Assembly (NCBI RefSeq): GCF_016907675.1
Contig: NZ_JAFBCJ010000001.1
Coordinates: 496,001-560,000 of the forward strand
Length of the DNA stretch: 64,000 bases
Source: Geodermatophilus bullaregiensis
Lineage (GTDB): Bacteria; Actinomycetota; Actinomycetes; Mycobacteriales; Geodermatophilaceae
Reading direction: 5' to 3'
Positions 49,303-57,687 of the stretch are shown here, piece by piece. The notes beneath the pieces were generated by a model that saw nothing but the letters and a program-made list of their open reading frames with translations, made no database searches and was not told the DNA's origin. The position numbers and the translations under genes are program-made. Position 1 is the stretch's first letter. The number at the start of each line of letters is the position of its first letter.

Positions 49303-50418
49303 CTAGAGGACCAGCAGTTCCTTGCTCGTGAGGGTCAACAACTCGGGCGCGTCCGCCGTGACGACGAGCGTGTCCTCGATCCGGACACCGCCGTGGCCGG
49401 GGAGGTAGACCCCCGGCTCCACGGTGACGGCCATGCCGGCGGCCAGGGTACCCGCGCCCAGCGGGCCGATGCCCGGGGCCTCGTGGATCTCCAGCCCCAC
49501 CCCGTGGCCGAGCCCGTGCGTGAAGTGGTCGGCGTGGCCGGCGGCGGCGATGACGTCGCGGGAGGCCGCGTCGACGGCGACGACGTCGGCGCCCACGGCC
49601 AGCGCCGCCCGCCCGGCCGCCTGCGCCGCGGCGACCAGCTCGTAGACCTCGCGCTGCCAGTCGGCGGCGTGCCCCAGGACGACGGTGCGGGTCATGTCGG
49701 AGTGGTAGCCGTCGACGGTCGCGCCGAAGTCCAGCTTCAGGAGGTCGCCCGGCCGCAGCTCGGTCCCGTCGGGCCGGTGGTGCGGGATCGCCGAGTTGGC
49801 GCCCGCGGCGACGATCGTCTCGAACGACGGCGCCTCGGCGCCCAGCGCGAGCATCCGCGCGTCGAGCTCGCGGCCCACCTGCAGCTCGGTGCGCCCGGGC
49901 CGCAGCGCGCCCTCGGCGGCGAGCTCGGCCAGCGCCAGGTCGGCCACCGCGCACGCCCGGCGCAGCGACTCGACCTCCTCGGCGTCCTTGACCGCGCGCG
50001 GCTCCTCGACCACCCGGCGCACCGACACCAGCTCGGGCACCGCCGCGCCGGCCGCGCCGTCGGTGAGCACGCGCTCCAGCTGGCCGAGGTCGTCGACGGT
50101 GACCTCGTGGCTCTCGTACCCGATCCGGCCCGCTCCCCCGCGCACGGCCTCGCGGGCCAGCGCCGGGACGGTGCCGCGGTCGACGAGCAGCGCGACGTCG
50201 GGCACCTGCGTGCCGGCCTGGGTGGTGTAGCGGCCGTCGGTGCCGAAGAGGTCCGGGTGGGCGGAGGACGGGTCGGTGCGCAGCAGCAGCGCGCCGTTGG
50301 AGCCGGTGAACCCGGTCAGGTAGCGCACGTTGAGCAGGTTCGTCACCAGGACGGCGTCCAGCCCCCGCTCGGCCGCCGTCGCCCGGAGCCGCTCCCGCCG
50401 CTCGGCCGCGCGGCTCAT
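49303..50418 (-). CDS. pepQ: Xaa-Pro peptidase, M24 family
   Basis: A 371-aa creatinase/aminopeptidase-P-fold metallopeptidase cleaving X-Pro bonds. After an N-terminal domain ([20 protein letters not shown]), the dinuclear metal ligands are visible: [19 protein letters not shown] (two Asp), [15 protein letters not shown] (His), [10 protein letters not shown] (Glu) and [11 protein letters not shown] (Glu). It could be called PepQ or PepP; the position before efp is the actinobacterial pepQ slot. The start ATG 50418 overlaps aroQ (ATGA); the stop abuts the efp start. Confidence 0.93.
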   Translation of the reverse strand: MSRAAERRERLRATAAERGLDAVLVTNLLNVRYLTGFTGSNGALLLRTDPSSAHPDLFGTDGRYTTQAGTQVPDVALLVDRGTVPALAREAVRGGAGRIGYESHEVTVDDLGQLERVLTDGAAGAAVPELVSVRRVVEEPRAVKDAEEVESLRRACAVADLALAELAAEGALRPGRTELQVGRELDARMLALGAEAPSFETIVAAGANSAIPHHRPDGTELRPGDLLKLDFGATVDGYHSDMTRTVVLGHAADWQREVYELVAAAQAAGRAALAVGADVVAVDAASRDVIAAAGHADHFTHGLGHGVGLEIHEAPGIGPLGAGTLAAGMAVTVEPGVYLPGHGGVRIEDTLVVTADAPELLTLTSKELLVL

Positions 50419-50849
50419 CGCGCGCCCTGCGCGGCGAGGTAGCGCAGCGCCAGCTCGTAGCCCTGCACACCGAGCCCGGCGATCACGCCGTCGGCGACCC
50501 CCGAGACGTAGGAGTGGTGCCGGAACTCCTCGCGCCGGTGGATGTTGCTGATGTGCACCTCGACGAGCGGGGCGGTCAGCGTCGCGAGCGCGTCGCGCAG
50601 GACGACGGAGGTGTGCGACCAGCCGGCCGGGTTGACCACGACGGCGTCCCCGGCGTCGGCCGCGGCGTGCACCCAGCCGATCAGCTCGCCCTCGTCGTCG
50701 GTCTGCCGGACCTGCACCTGCACGCCGAGCTCCCCGGCGACCTCCTCGACCCGTGACACCAGCTGCGCGTACGTCGTCGTCCCGTACTTCTCCGGCTCGC
50801 GGGTGCCGAGCCGGCCGAGGTTGGCGCCGTTGAGCACCTGGATGGTCAC
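50415..50849 (-). CDS. aroQ: 3-dehydroquinate dehydratase, type II
   Basis: A 144-aa type II dehydroquinase of the shikimate pathway, usually a dodecamer. [19 protein letters not shown] contains the active-site loop with Arg and Tyr, [19 protein letters not shown] the Asn and substrate site, and [18 protein letters not shown] the catalytic His. The start GTG 50849 overlaps aroB (GTGA), and the stop overlaps pepQ (ATGA). Confidence 0.98.
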   Translation of the reverse strand: MTIQVLNGANLGRLGTREPEKYGTTTYAQLVSRVEEVAGELGVQVQVRQTDDEGELIGWVHAAADAGDAVVVNPAGWSHTSVVLRDALATLTAPLVEVHISNIHRREEFRHHSYVSGVADGVIAGLGVQGYELALRYLAAQGAR

Positions 50850-51901
50850 GTCGTCTCCGATACTGCGGCCCACGCCGCGTCGAGCCAGGCCTGGTCGGGG
50901 TCGGCGAGGATCCGCGGGTTGCCGAGCCCGTCCAGGACGACGAACCGCAGCGTCGCGCCCCGGGCTTTCTTGTCCACCCGCATGACCGCCTGCAGCGCGG
51001 CCCAGTCGCCGGCGCAGCGGGTGGGCAGCCCCATCGCGGCGACCAGGTCGCGGTGCCGGTCGACGTCGGCGCGGCTCAGCAGCCCGGCCTGCCCGGCCAG
51101 CTCGGCGGCGAAGACCAGCCCGACGGCGACCGCCTCGCCGTGCCGCCAGCCGAAGTCCTCGACCCGCTCGATGGCGTGGGCCAGCGTGTGCCCGTAGTTG
51201 AGGAACTCGCGCACGCCCGTGTCGTGCAGGTCCTCCCCCACGGCGTCGGCCTTGACCCGCACCGCCCGCTCGATGAGCTCCTCGGTGTCGCGGCGGCCGG
51301 TCGGGTCGGCGTCGAGCAGGTCGAGGATGCCGGCGTCGGCGATGAGGCCGCACTTGACCACCTCGGCCATGCCGGAGCGGAACTCCGCCTCCGACAGGCC
51401 GCCGAGGGCGTCGGTGTCGGCCAGCACGCCGGCCGGCGGGTGGAACGCGCCGACCAGGTTCTTGCCCGCGGCGGTGTTGATGCCGGTCTTCCCGCCGACG
51501 GCGGCGTCGACCATGCCGAGCACGCTGGTGGGCACCTGGACGACGCGCACGCCGCGCAGCCAGGTGGCGGCGACGAACCCGGCGAGGTCGGTGACCGCTC
51601 CCCCGCCCACGCCGACGACGGCGTCCGAGCGGGTCAGCCCCAGGCGGCCGAGCTCGTCCCACACGCCGGCGGCGACCTCGGCGGTCTTGGCCGCCTCCCC
51701 GTCGGGGACGACGACGGCCTCGGCGGCCACCCCGGCGGTCTGCAGCGTCTCGACGGCGGCCCCGGCCAGCGCCGCCAGCGGCGGGGTGTGCACGACGGCG
51801 GCCCTCGGTGTCCCGGCCAGTACCAGGCCCAGCTCGACCTGCGCGCCGGGGCCGATGACGACGTCGTACGGCTCGTCCCCCGCGACGGTCACGCGCCTCA
51901 C
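50846..51901 (-). CDS. aroB: 3-dehydroquinate synthase
   Basis: A 351-aa NAD- and metal-dependent enzyme converting DAHP to dehydroquinate. [20 protein letters not shown] is the NAD loop, [20 protein letters not shown] the substrate site, and [15 protein letters not shown] and [17 protein letters not shown] supply metal-binding His residues. The start GTG 51901 overlaps aroK (GTGA). Confidence 0.98.
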   Translation of the reverse strand: MRRVTVAGDEPYDVVIGPGAQVELGLVLAGTPRAAVVHTPPLAALAGAAVETLQTAGVAAEAVVVPDGEAAKTAEVAAGVWDELGRLGLTRSDAVVGVGGGAVTDLAGFVAATWLRGVRVVQVPTSVLGMVDAAVGGKTGINTAAGKNLVGAFHPPAGVLADTDALGGLSEAEFRSGMAEVVKCGLIADAGILDLLDADPTGRRDTEELIERAVRVKADAVGEDLHDTGVREFLNYGHTLAHAIERVEDFGWRHGEAVAVGLVFAAELAGQAGLLSRADVDRHRDLVAAMGLPTRCAGDWAALQAVMRVDKKARGATLRFVVLDGLGNPRILADPDQAWLDAAWAAVSETT

Positions 51902-52431
51902 CGGTCGGCTCCGGCGGGGAGGGCGGCGAGGACCTCGGCGACGACGTCCTGCGGGTCGCGGCCGCCGGTGGACACCACGACGGTGGCCACCTCGGCGTAG
52001 AGCGGCGCGCGCTGCTCGAGCAGGGTGCGCAGCATGGCCCGCGGGTTGACGCCGAGGATCGGGCGGTCGCGGGCCAGACCCGCCCGCTTGGCCGCCGAGG
52101 GCAGGTCGACGTCGAGGTGGACGACGGTCCCGCCGTCGCGGCCGTAGGCGACCAGCAGCTGCCGGCTGGCCGCGCTGAGCACCGCGCCGCCGCCCAGGGC
52201 CAGCACGCCGGCGTGCTCGGCCAGCGCCCGGGCCACCGCCTGCTCCTCCATCGCGCGGAAGTGCGGCTCGCCGTAGGAGATGAACAGGTCGGCGACGGTG
52301 GTGCCGGCGACGGCCTCGACGTCGGTGTCGGTGTCGCGGAACGGAGCGCCGAGCGCCGTCGCCACCGCCGTCCCGACGGTCGTCTTGCCCGAGGCCGGGG
52401 GGCCCACCAGCACCAGCAGCGGCGCGCTCAC
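51898..52431 (-). CDS. aroK: Shikimate kinase
   Basis: A 177-aa P-loop kinase phosphorylating shikimate. [20 protein letters not shown] has the Walker A (residues 10-17), [13 protein letters not shown] the Asp of the shikimate site, and [18 protein letters not shown] the GGG loop; ARDRPILG is the lid arginine region. The start GTG 52431 overlaps aroC (GTGA), and the stop overlaps aroB (GTGA). Confidence 0.97.
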   Translation of the reverse strand: MSAPLLVLVGPPASGKTTVGTAVATALGAPFRDTDTDVEAVAGTTVADLFISYGEPHFRAMEEQAVARALAEHAGVLALGGGAVLSAASRQLLVAYGRDGGTVVHLDVDLPSAAKRAGLARDRPILGVNPRAMLRTLLEQRAPLYAEVATVVVSTGGRDPQDVVAEVLAALPAGADR

Positions 52432-53606
52432 CGGTACGGCAGCGCGTCGAGGTAGGCCCGCGCGTTGCGGCGGGTCTCGGCCACCGAGTCGCCGCCGAAC
52501 TTCTCCAGCGCGGCGTCGGCCAGGACGAGGGCGACCATCGCCTCCATCACCACGCTGCCGCGCGGCACGGCGCAGGCGTCGCTGCGCTGGTTGATGGCGA
52601 CCGCGGCGTCCCCGGTGGCGACGTCGACGGTGGCCAGGGCCCGCGGCACGGTGGAGATCGGCTTCATCGCCGCGCGGACCCGCAGCGCCTCGCCGTTGGT
52701 CATGCCGCCCTCGATGCCGCCGGCGCGGTCGGTGACCCGCCGCAGCCGGCCGTCCTCGCTGACGATCTCGTCGTGCGCGACCGAGCCGCGGCGGCGCGCG
52801 GTCTCCAGGCCGTCGCCGACCTCGACCGCCTTGACCGACTGCACGCCCATGAGCGCGGCGGCCAGGCGGGAGTCCAGCCGGCGGTCCCAGTGCACGTGGC
52901 TGCCCAGGCCCGGCGGCAGGCCGTGGACGACGACCTCGACGACCCCGCCGAGGGTGTCGCCGTTCTTCCGGGCGTCGTCGACCTCGGCGACCATCACCTC
53001 GCTGGTGGCCGGGTCGGCGCAGCGCACCGGGTCGTCGTCGATGCCCGGGTTGTCCTGCGGGCCGGGCAGCACGCCGTCGGGCACGGCGACCGGGCCGATG
53101 GCGACGACGTGGCTGACGACGTCGACGTCCAGCGTCTGCCGCAGGAAGGCCTTCGCGATGGCGCCGAGGGCGACGCGGGCGGCGGTCTCCCGGGCGCTGG
53201 CCCGCTCGAGCACCGGGCGGGCGTCGTCGAAGCCGTACTTCTGCATGCCGGCGAGGTCGGCGTGGCCGGGGCGCGGCCGGGTCAGCGGGGCATTGCGCGC
53301 CTGGCCGGCGAGCACCTCGGGGTCGACCGGGTCGGCGGCCATGACCGTCTGCCACTTGGGCCACTCGGTGTTGCCGACCTGCACCGCTATCGGGCCGCCC
53401 TGGGTGACGCCGTGCCGGACGCCTCCGGTCAGGGTGACGACGTCCTGCTCGAAGGACATGCGGGCACCGCGGCCGTGACCGAGCCGGCGGCGGGCCAGGT
53501 CGACGTCGAGGTCGGCGGTCTGGACCTGCACGCCGGCGGGCAGGCCCTCGAGGATGGCGGTGAGCTGCTGGCCGTGCGACTCACCGGCGGTCAGCCAGCG
53601 CAACAT
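52428..53606 (-). CDS. aroC: Chorismate synthase
   Basis: A 392-aa FMN-requiring enzyme making chorismate. [20 protein letters not shown] is the invariant start; [17 protein letters not shown] and the late [20 protein letters not shown] are further signatures. The start ATG 53606 lies seven bases after CACAAT (53619-53614), so the message appears leaderless and the operon aroC-aroK-aroB-aroQ-pepQ-efp-nusB starts here. A large terminator hairpin lies just upstream. Confidence 0.98.
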   Translation of the reverse strand: MLRWLTAGESHGQQLTAILEGLPAGVQVQTADLDVDLARRRLGHGRGARMSFEQDVVTLTGGVRHGVTQGGPIAVQVGNTEWPKWQTVMAADPVDPEVLAGQARNAPLTRPRPGHADLAGMQKYGFDDARPVLERASARETAARVALGAIAKAFLRQTLDVDVVSHVVAIGPVAVPDGVLPGPQDNPGIDDDPVRCADPATSEVMVAEVDDARKNGDTLGGVVEVVVHGLPPGLGSHVHWDRRLDSRLAAALMGVQSVKAVEVGDGLETARRRGSVAHDEIVSEDGRLRRVTDRAGGIEGGMTNGEALRVRAAMKPISTVPRALATVDVATGDAAVAINQRSDACAVPRGSVVMEAMVALVLADAALEKFGGDSVAETRRNARAYLDALPYR

Positions 53607-53657
53607 GCCTGGGATTGTGCCAGCCGGGCTGCTCGCGCCCTCCCGGGGCGCGGCCGA

Positions 53658-53733
53658 CACGATCAGGTCCCTGATCGTGCAGCGTCCTCCCCGACCGTGG
53701 GACGTCGGGGAGGACGCGCGACGATCAGGGACC
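53658..53733 (-). terminator. Large two-state hairpin between prepilin peptidase and aroC
   Basis: Two 30-base arms (53666-53695 and 53704-53733) pair with three central mismatches around an eight-base loop. It lies 27 bases past the prepilin peptidase stop on the minus strand. The proximal arm can instead fold locally as CACGATCAGG/CCTGATCGTG (53658-53679), which is mutually exclusive with part of the long stem. It most simply acts as the terminator of the alaS-to-prepilin-peptidase transcript. Confidence 0.7.
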
Positions 53734-53759
53734 CCGGTCATCGCGCAGGGCGGCCCGGT

Positions 53760-54425
53760 TCAGGGCAGCGGGCCCTGCACCGCCAGGGCGAGCGCCGCGC
53801 CGAGCAGCAGCGGCGGGCCGAACGGCAGCGCGGTGCGCCAGCCCGCCCGGCGGGTGGCCACCAGCAGCAGCGAGACGGCCGCGCCGGCCAGCAGGCCGAG
53901 GAGGACGCCGGCCAGCAGCACGCCCCACCCGGCCCAGCCCAGCACCAGCCCGAGCAGGGCGAGCAGCTTGACGTCGCCGAGACCGAGCCCGGCCGGGGCG
54001 GCCAGGGCGGCCAGCAGCGCGATGCCCCCGGCGGCGGCCCCGGCGAGCAGGGCGCGCAGCAGCGCGGGCCAGGTGCCGAGGAGGGCGGCGTCGGCCAGCA
54101 GCGCGGCCGCGCACACGGCCCCGGCCGGCAGGGTGACGCGGTCGGGCAGCCGGTGGACGGCGAGGTCGACCTGCGCGAGGACGACGCCGGCGCCGGCGGC
54201 CCAGGCCAGCGCGAGGCCGGCCGGGCGGGCGCCGGTGAGCAGGACCGCGCCGCACAGCAGGGCCGCCAGCAGGACACAGGTGACCAGCACCCGGGCGGCC
54301 GAGGGCCGGGCGGCGGCGTCGCGGGTGGCCAGCCGGACGGCGGCCCGGGCGAGCAGCGGCCCGACGAGGACGGCGGCCAGCACGGCGGCCGCGAGCAGCA
54401 CCTCGCGGGGGACGGCGGGGGTCAC
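53760..54425 (-). CDS. Type IV prepilin peptidase (A24), short form
   Basis: A 221-aa polytopic membrane protease with about six to seven hydrophobic segments. The aspartate pair of the family is present: QVDLAVHRLPDRVTLPAG (first Asp) and GLGLGDVKLLALLGLVLGWA (GxGD motif). The N-terminal methyltransferase domain of classical PilD is absent, as in actinobacterial Tad/Flp-type enzymes. It would process Flp or pseudopilin precursors, but no pilus gene is in this window. The start GTG 54425 follows aroE by 10 bases, an aroE-peptidase linkage seen in other actinobacteria. Confidence 0.9.
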   Translation of the reverse strand: MTPAVPREVLLAAAVLAAVLVGPLLARAAVRLATRDAAARPSAARVLVTCVLLAALLCGAVLLTGARPAGLALAWAAGAGVVLAQVDLAVHRLPDRVTLPAGAVCAAALLADAALLGTWPALLRALLAGAAAGGIALLAALAAPAGLGLGDVKLLALLGLVLGWAGWGVLLAGVLLGLLAGAAVSLLLVATRRAGWRTALPFGPPLLLGAALALAVQGPLP

Positions 54426-54435
54426 CGGTGCACGG

Positions 54436-55272
54436 TCACCCGGGGAGAGCGGCGTCCAGGGCGGCGCGCATCGGGCCGATCGGCGCCGGCTGGCCCGTCA
54501 TGAGCTCCACCTGGACGGTCGCCTGCCAGAACAGCACCTCGATGCCGCTGATGACGCGGGTGCCGGCCGCCGCCGCCCGCTCGGCCACCGGGGTGGGCCA
54601 GGGGGCGTAGAGGACGTCGAGCAGCGTCTGCCCGGCCCGCCAGCCGAGGCCGCCGAGGTCGGGGTGGGCGCCGATCGGCACCGTGCTGACGACCACGGGG
54701 GCGTCGACGGCACCCGGCGTGAGCCGCCGGACCTCCGCGGCGACACCGAGCGCGCCGAGCACCCGGACGACGTCGGCGGCGCGGTCGGGCGCCCGGACCA
54801 GGACGTCGACGTGCTCGGCACCGAGCTCGGCCAGGGCCACGGCCGCGGCGGCCGCCGTCCCGCCGGCACCGACGATCGCGGCGTGCGCGACCCGCTCGAC
54901 CCCGCCGGTCTGCAGCGCCATGCCGACGCCGTGGACGTCGGTGTTCTCCGCCCGCCACCCCGCGGCGGTGTGCACCAGGGTGTTGGCCGCACCCAGCAGC
55001 CGGGGCAGCGGCTCGACGGCGTCGGCGACGGCCACCGCCGCCTGCTTGCACGGCATGGTCACCGAGAAGCCGCGCCACTCGGGGCCGAGGCCGGCCAGCA
55101 GGACGGGCAGGTCCTCGGGACCGAGGTCGAGCGCGTCGTAGGTCCAGCCGGACAGGTCGAGCGCGGCGTAGGCCGCCCGGTGCAGCAGCGGCGACAGGGA
55201 GTGCGTGACCGGGCGGCCGAGGACGGCCGCCCGGCCGGCGGACGGGGCTGCGGGCACCGGCCGGTCAGCCAC
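54436..55272 (-). CDS. aroE: Shikimate dehydrogenase
   Basis: A 278-aa NADPH-dependent enzyme reducing 3-dehydroshikimate. AVLGRPVTHSLSPLLHRAAY holds the shikimate-binding Ser pair, GFSVTMPCKQAAVAVAD the catalytic Lys, NTDVHGVG the Asp, and IVGAGGTAAAAAVALAELGA the NADP loop. The start GTG 55272 overlaps mltG by eight bases. It is separated from the other aro genes by the prepilin peptidase gene and a terminator. Confidence 0.95.
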   Translation of the reverse strand: MADRPVPAAPSAGRAAVLGRPVTHSLSPLLHRAAYAALDLSGWTYDALDLGPEDLPVLLAGLGPEWRGFSVTMPCKQAAVAVADAVEPLPRLLGAANTLVHTAAGWRAENTDVHGVGMALQTGGVERVAHAAIVGAGGTAAAAAVALAELGAEHVDVLVRAPDRAADVVRVLGALGVAAEVRRLTPGAVDAPVVVSTVPIGAHPDLGGLGWRAGQTLLDVLYAPWPTPVAERAAAAGTRVISGIEVLFWQATVQVELMTGQPAPIGPMRAALDAALPG

Positions 55273-57022
55273 CGCACCCGAGGCCGGCGTCGGCGCACCG
55301 CTGCCGCGCGGCCTGGAACTCCGCGTAGTCGCTGGTGAAGAAGTGCCGGCCGTCCTCGGACTCCAGGACGTAGTACAGGAGGTCGCCGGTGGTCGGGGAC
55401 AGCGCCGCCTCGAGGCTCGCCTCGCCCGGGGAGCTGACCGGCGTCGGCGGCAGCCCGGCCCGCGTGCGGGTGTTGTACGGGCTGTCGGTCTGCAGGTCGG
55501 TGACGGTGAGGTCGTTGCCGTTCTTCTGCAGGCCGTAGGCCAGCGTGGCGTCGATGCCGAGCGGGATGCCCTGCGCGAGCCGGTTGTAGACCACCTGCGC
55601 GACGTCCGGGCGCTCCTCGTCCAGCCGGGTCTCCGACTGGATCATCGAGGCGACGACGACCACGTCGTAGGGCGAGCGGCCCGACGCGGCGGCGCGCTGC
55701 TCGAGCTGCAGGTCGGTGGCGACCTCGGTGAACCGGCCGACCATGGCGCGCAGCACCTCGGTGGCGGTGTCGTCGGGCTCGACGTCGTAGGTGGCCGGGA
55801 AGAGGAAGCCCTCCAGCTGGCCGTCGGCGTAGGCCGGCAGGCCGAGGGAGGCGGTGTCGGCGGCGGCCGCCTGCACCTCCTCGATCGGCAGCCCGGTGGC
55901 CTCGGCGACGCGCTGCAGGGTCGCCGCGACGGTGAAGCCCTCCGGGACGGTGACCCGCGAGACCAGCCGGCTGGCCGGGTCGAGCAGGAGGTCCAGCGCC
56001 GCCTGGCCGCTCATCTGCGCGCGCAGGGAGTAGACGCCGGGCTGGATGCCCATCGAGTCGGGATCGGCCTCGGCGGCGTCGACGAAGGGGCCGGCGGAGG
56101 CGATGACGTCCTGCTCGACGAGCGTGCGGGCGATGTCGCTGAGGGTGTCGCCACCCCCGACGCGCACCTCGACGGTGCCGGTGCCCGCGCCGGCGTAGTC
56201 CTCGTCCGCGGGGTTGACCAGGCCGATCAGCGCCCGTCCGCCGAGGACGACGCCGGCGATCACGCCGGCGAGCACGACCAGCGCGAGCAGGTTGGCCAGG
56301 GGGCTGCGACGGCGGCGTCCGGACCGGGCACCACGTCCGTGGTCGTCGTGGTGGCCGCCGAGGACGTCGCGGTGGTCGTCGTCGCCGTGGTGGTCGTCGT
56401 CGTGGTGGTCGGCGTCGGCGTGCTCGGCCGGCGCCGCGCGGCGGGCGCGGCGGCCGCGCCGGCGGCCCTCGTCGCCGCGACCGGAGCCGATGACCTCGAG
56501 CCCGCCGGTGGCGTCCTCGTCCCAGTGGTCGTCGGGGTTCGCGTCGTCGGGGTGCGCGTCGTCCCGGTGGGCGTCCCAGCGGGTGGCCGCGGGGGAGTCG
56601 TGCGGATCGACGGCCGGGTGCGCCTGGGTGGGCACGTCGACGGCCTCGATGTGGCGGGTCTCCGCCGCGTCGGGCGGGGCGGCGTCGCGGCGCTGCAGCC
56701 GCGACCACGCGCCCGCCGGGCGGGGCGGGAGCCCTGTCCCGGGCGGCATGGGCTGGCTGCCGCCGGGCAGCGGGCCGGTGCGGTCGTCGTCGCCGGGGGC
56801 GGAGTGCCGGCCGCTGAGGACCGGCAGGCCCCGCTCGAGCAGGCCCGCGCCGCGACCGGAGCCGCCGGGGTGGGTGGGGACGGGGCCGACCGGGAGGCGG
56901 GAGGTCGGGGGGACGTCGGCCGGCCGGCCGCGGCCCGGGGTGTCCCACAGGCTGCCGGTGCCACCGAGGGTGTCGGGCCCTGCGTGCCGGCCCCGCCCGA
57001 ACGGCGGCACCGGACCGGTCAC
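55265..57022 (-). CDS. mltG: Endolytic murein transglycosylase with long His/Asp-rich cytoplasmic region
   Basis: A 585-aa MltG (YceG), which cuts nascent peptidoglycan strands. One membrane helix lies about residues 241-263 (PLANLLALVVLAGVIAGVVL). After it come a LysM-like segment (GGGDTLSDIARTLVEQDVI) and the catalytic domain with LEGFLFPATYDV, ASMIQSETRLDEERPDVAQV (catalytic Glu in QSE) and GIPLGIDATLAYGL. The cytoplasmic region of about 240 residues is unusually long and disordered, with DD-repeats (DAHPDDANPDDHWDED) and a His/Asp tract (HHDDDHHGDDDH) at about 201-228. The start GTG 57022 overlaps ruvX (GTGA). The alaS-ruvX-mltG-aroE order is conserved in actinobacteria. Confidence 0.95.
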   Translation of the reverse strand: MTGPVPPFGRGRHAGPDTLGGTGSLWDTPGRGRPADVPPTSRLPVGPVPTHPGGSGRGAGLLERGLPVLSGRHSAPGDDDRTGPLPGGSQPMPPGTGLPPRPAGAWSRLQRRDAAPPDAAETRHIEAVDVPTQAHPAVDPHDSPAATRWDAHRDDAHPDDANPDDHWDEDATGGLEVIGSGRGDEGRRRGRRARRAAPAEHADADHHDDDHHGDDDHRDVLGGHHDDHGRGARSGRRRRSPLANLLALVVLAGVIAGVVLGGRALIGLVNPADEDYAGAGTGTVEVRVGGGDTLSDIARTLVEQDVIASAGPFVDAAEADPDSMGIQPGVYSLRAQMSGQAALDLLLDPASRLVSRVTVPEGFTVAATLQRVAEATGLPIEEVQAAAADTASLGLPAYADGQLEGFLFPATYDVEPDDTATEVLRAMVGRFTEVATDLQLEQRAAASGRSPYDVVVVASMIQSETRLDEERPDVAQVVYNRLAQGIPLGIDATLAYGLQKNGNDLTVTDLQTDSPYNTRTRAGLPPTPVSSPGEASLEAALSPTTGDLLYYVLESEDGRHFFTSDYAEFQAARQRCADAGLGCGG

Positions 57023-57687
57023 GAGCGCCCCCGCTGGGCGTCCAGATAGGCCTGGAGGATGACCACCGCGGCGGCCTGGTCGATCACGGGGCGCTGGGCA
57101 CGGCTGTCGAGCCCGTTCGCCCGCAGGGAACTGGCTGCGGTCACGGTGGAGAGCCTCTCGTCGACGAGGTGCACGGGCACGCTGCCGATGCGCCCGGCGA
57201 GTGCCCGAGAGTAGGCACGGGCCTCGCGCGCCGAGGCGCCCGACGCACCCGAGAGGTGCCTCGGCTCCCCCACGATCACCTCTGTCACCTCGTGTTCCAC
57301 CACGAGCGCCGCGATCCGCTCGAGGTCGGCGCCGTCGCGGGCGCGCTCCACGGTCTCCAGCGGGGTGGCCAGCGTGCCGGTGGGGTCCGACAGCGCGACG
57401 CCGACGCGCACGGTGCCGACGTCGAGCCCCAGCCGGCGGCCCTGGCGGGAGCGCCGCGGGGGCAGCGGCAGGCCGGCGGGCAGGCCCTGCGACAGGTCGA
57501 TCTCGGTCGTCTCGTGGCGGACCGGCGGGAAGGCCCCGCGCAGGTCGATCGCCTCGGTGGGGTGGTGCACCGGCTGCTGCGGCGGGGTCCGCCGCGGGCG
57601 CGACGGGGGTACCGCCGGGCGGCCCTGCACGCGCCGCTCGCCCATGTCGCCGGTCTCGTCGGGGCGCTGCTCGGGCACTCCGGTCAC
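57019..57687 (-). CDS. ruvX: Holliday junction resolvase-like RuvX (YqgF) with N-terminal extension
   Basis: A 222-aa protein. From about residue 83 it is a complete RNase-H-fold YqgF domain (GRRLGLDVGTVRVGVALSDP with the first Asp, VIVGEPRHLSGASGASA, VHLVDERLSTVTAASSL, DQAAAVVILQAYLDA), normally about 140-155 aa and implicated in rRNA processing and replication. The first about 80 residues are proline/arginine-rich and probably disordered. The start GTG 57687 overlaps alaS (GTGA), which supports it, but an internal start nearer the domain cannot be excluded. Confidence 0.92.
   Translation of the reverse strand: MTGVPEQRPDETGDMGERRVQGRPAVPPSRPRRTPPQQPVHHPTEAIDLRGAFPPVRHETTEIDLSQGLPAGLPLPPRRSRQGRRLGLDVGTVRVGVALSDPTGTLATPLETVERARDGADLERIAALVVEHEVTEVIVGEPRHLSGASGASAREARAYSRALAGRIGSVPVHLVDERLSTVTAASSLRANGLDSRAQRPVIDQAAAVVILQAYLDAQRGRS

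Noticed and set aside
54422-55078. Alternative frame antisense to or shifted from aroE running to the prepilin peptidase start
   Set aside because: It is Arg/Gly-rich shadow coding of aroE; the aroE frame contains all family motifs.
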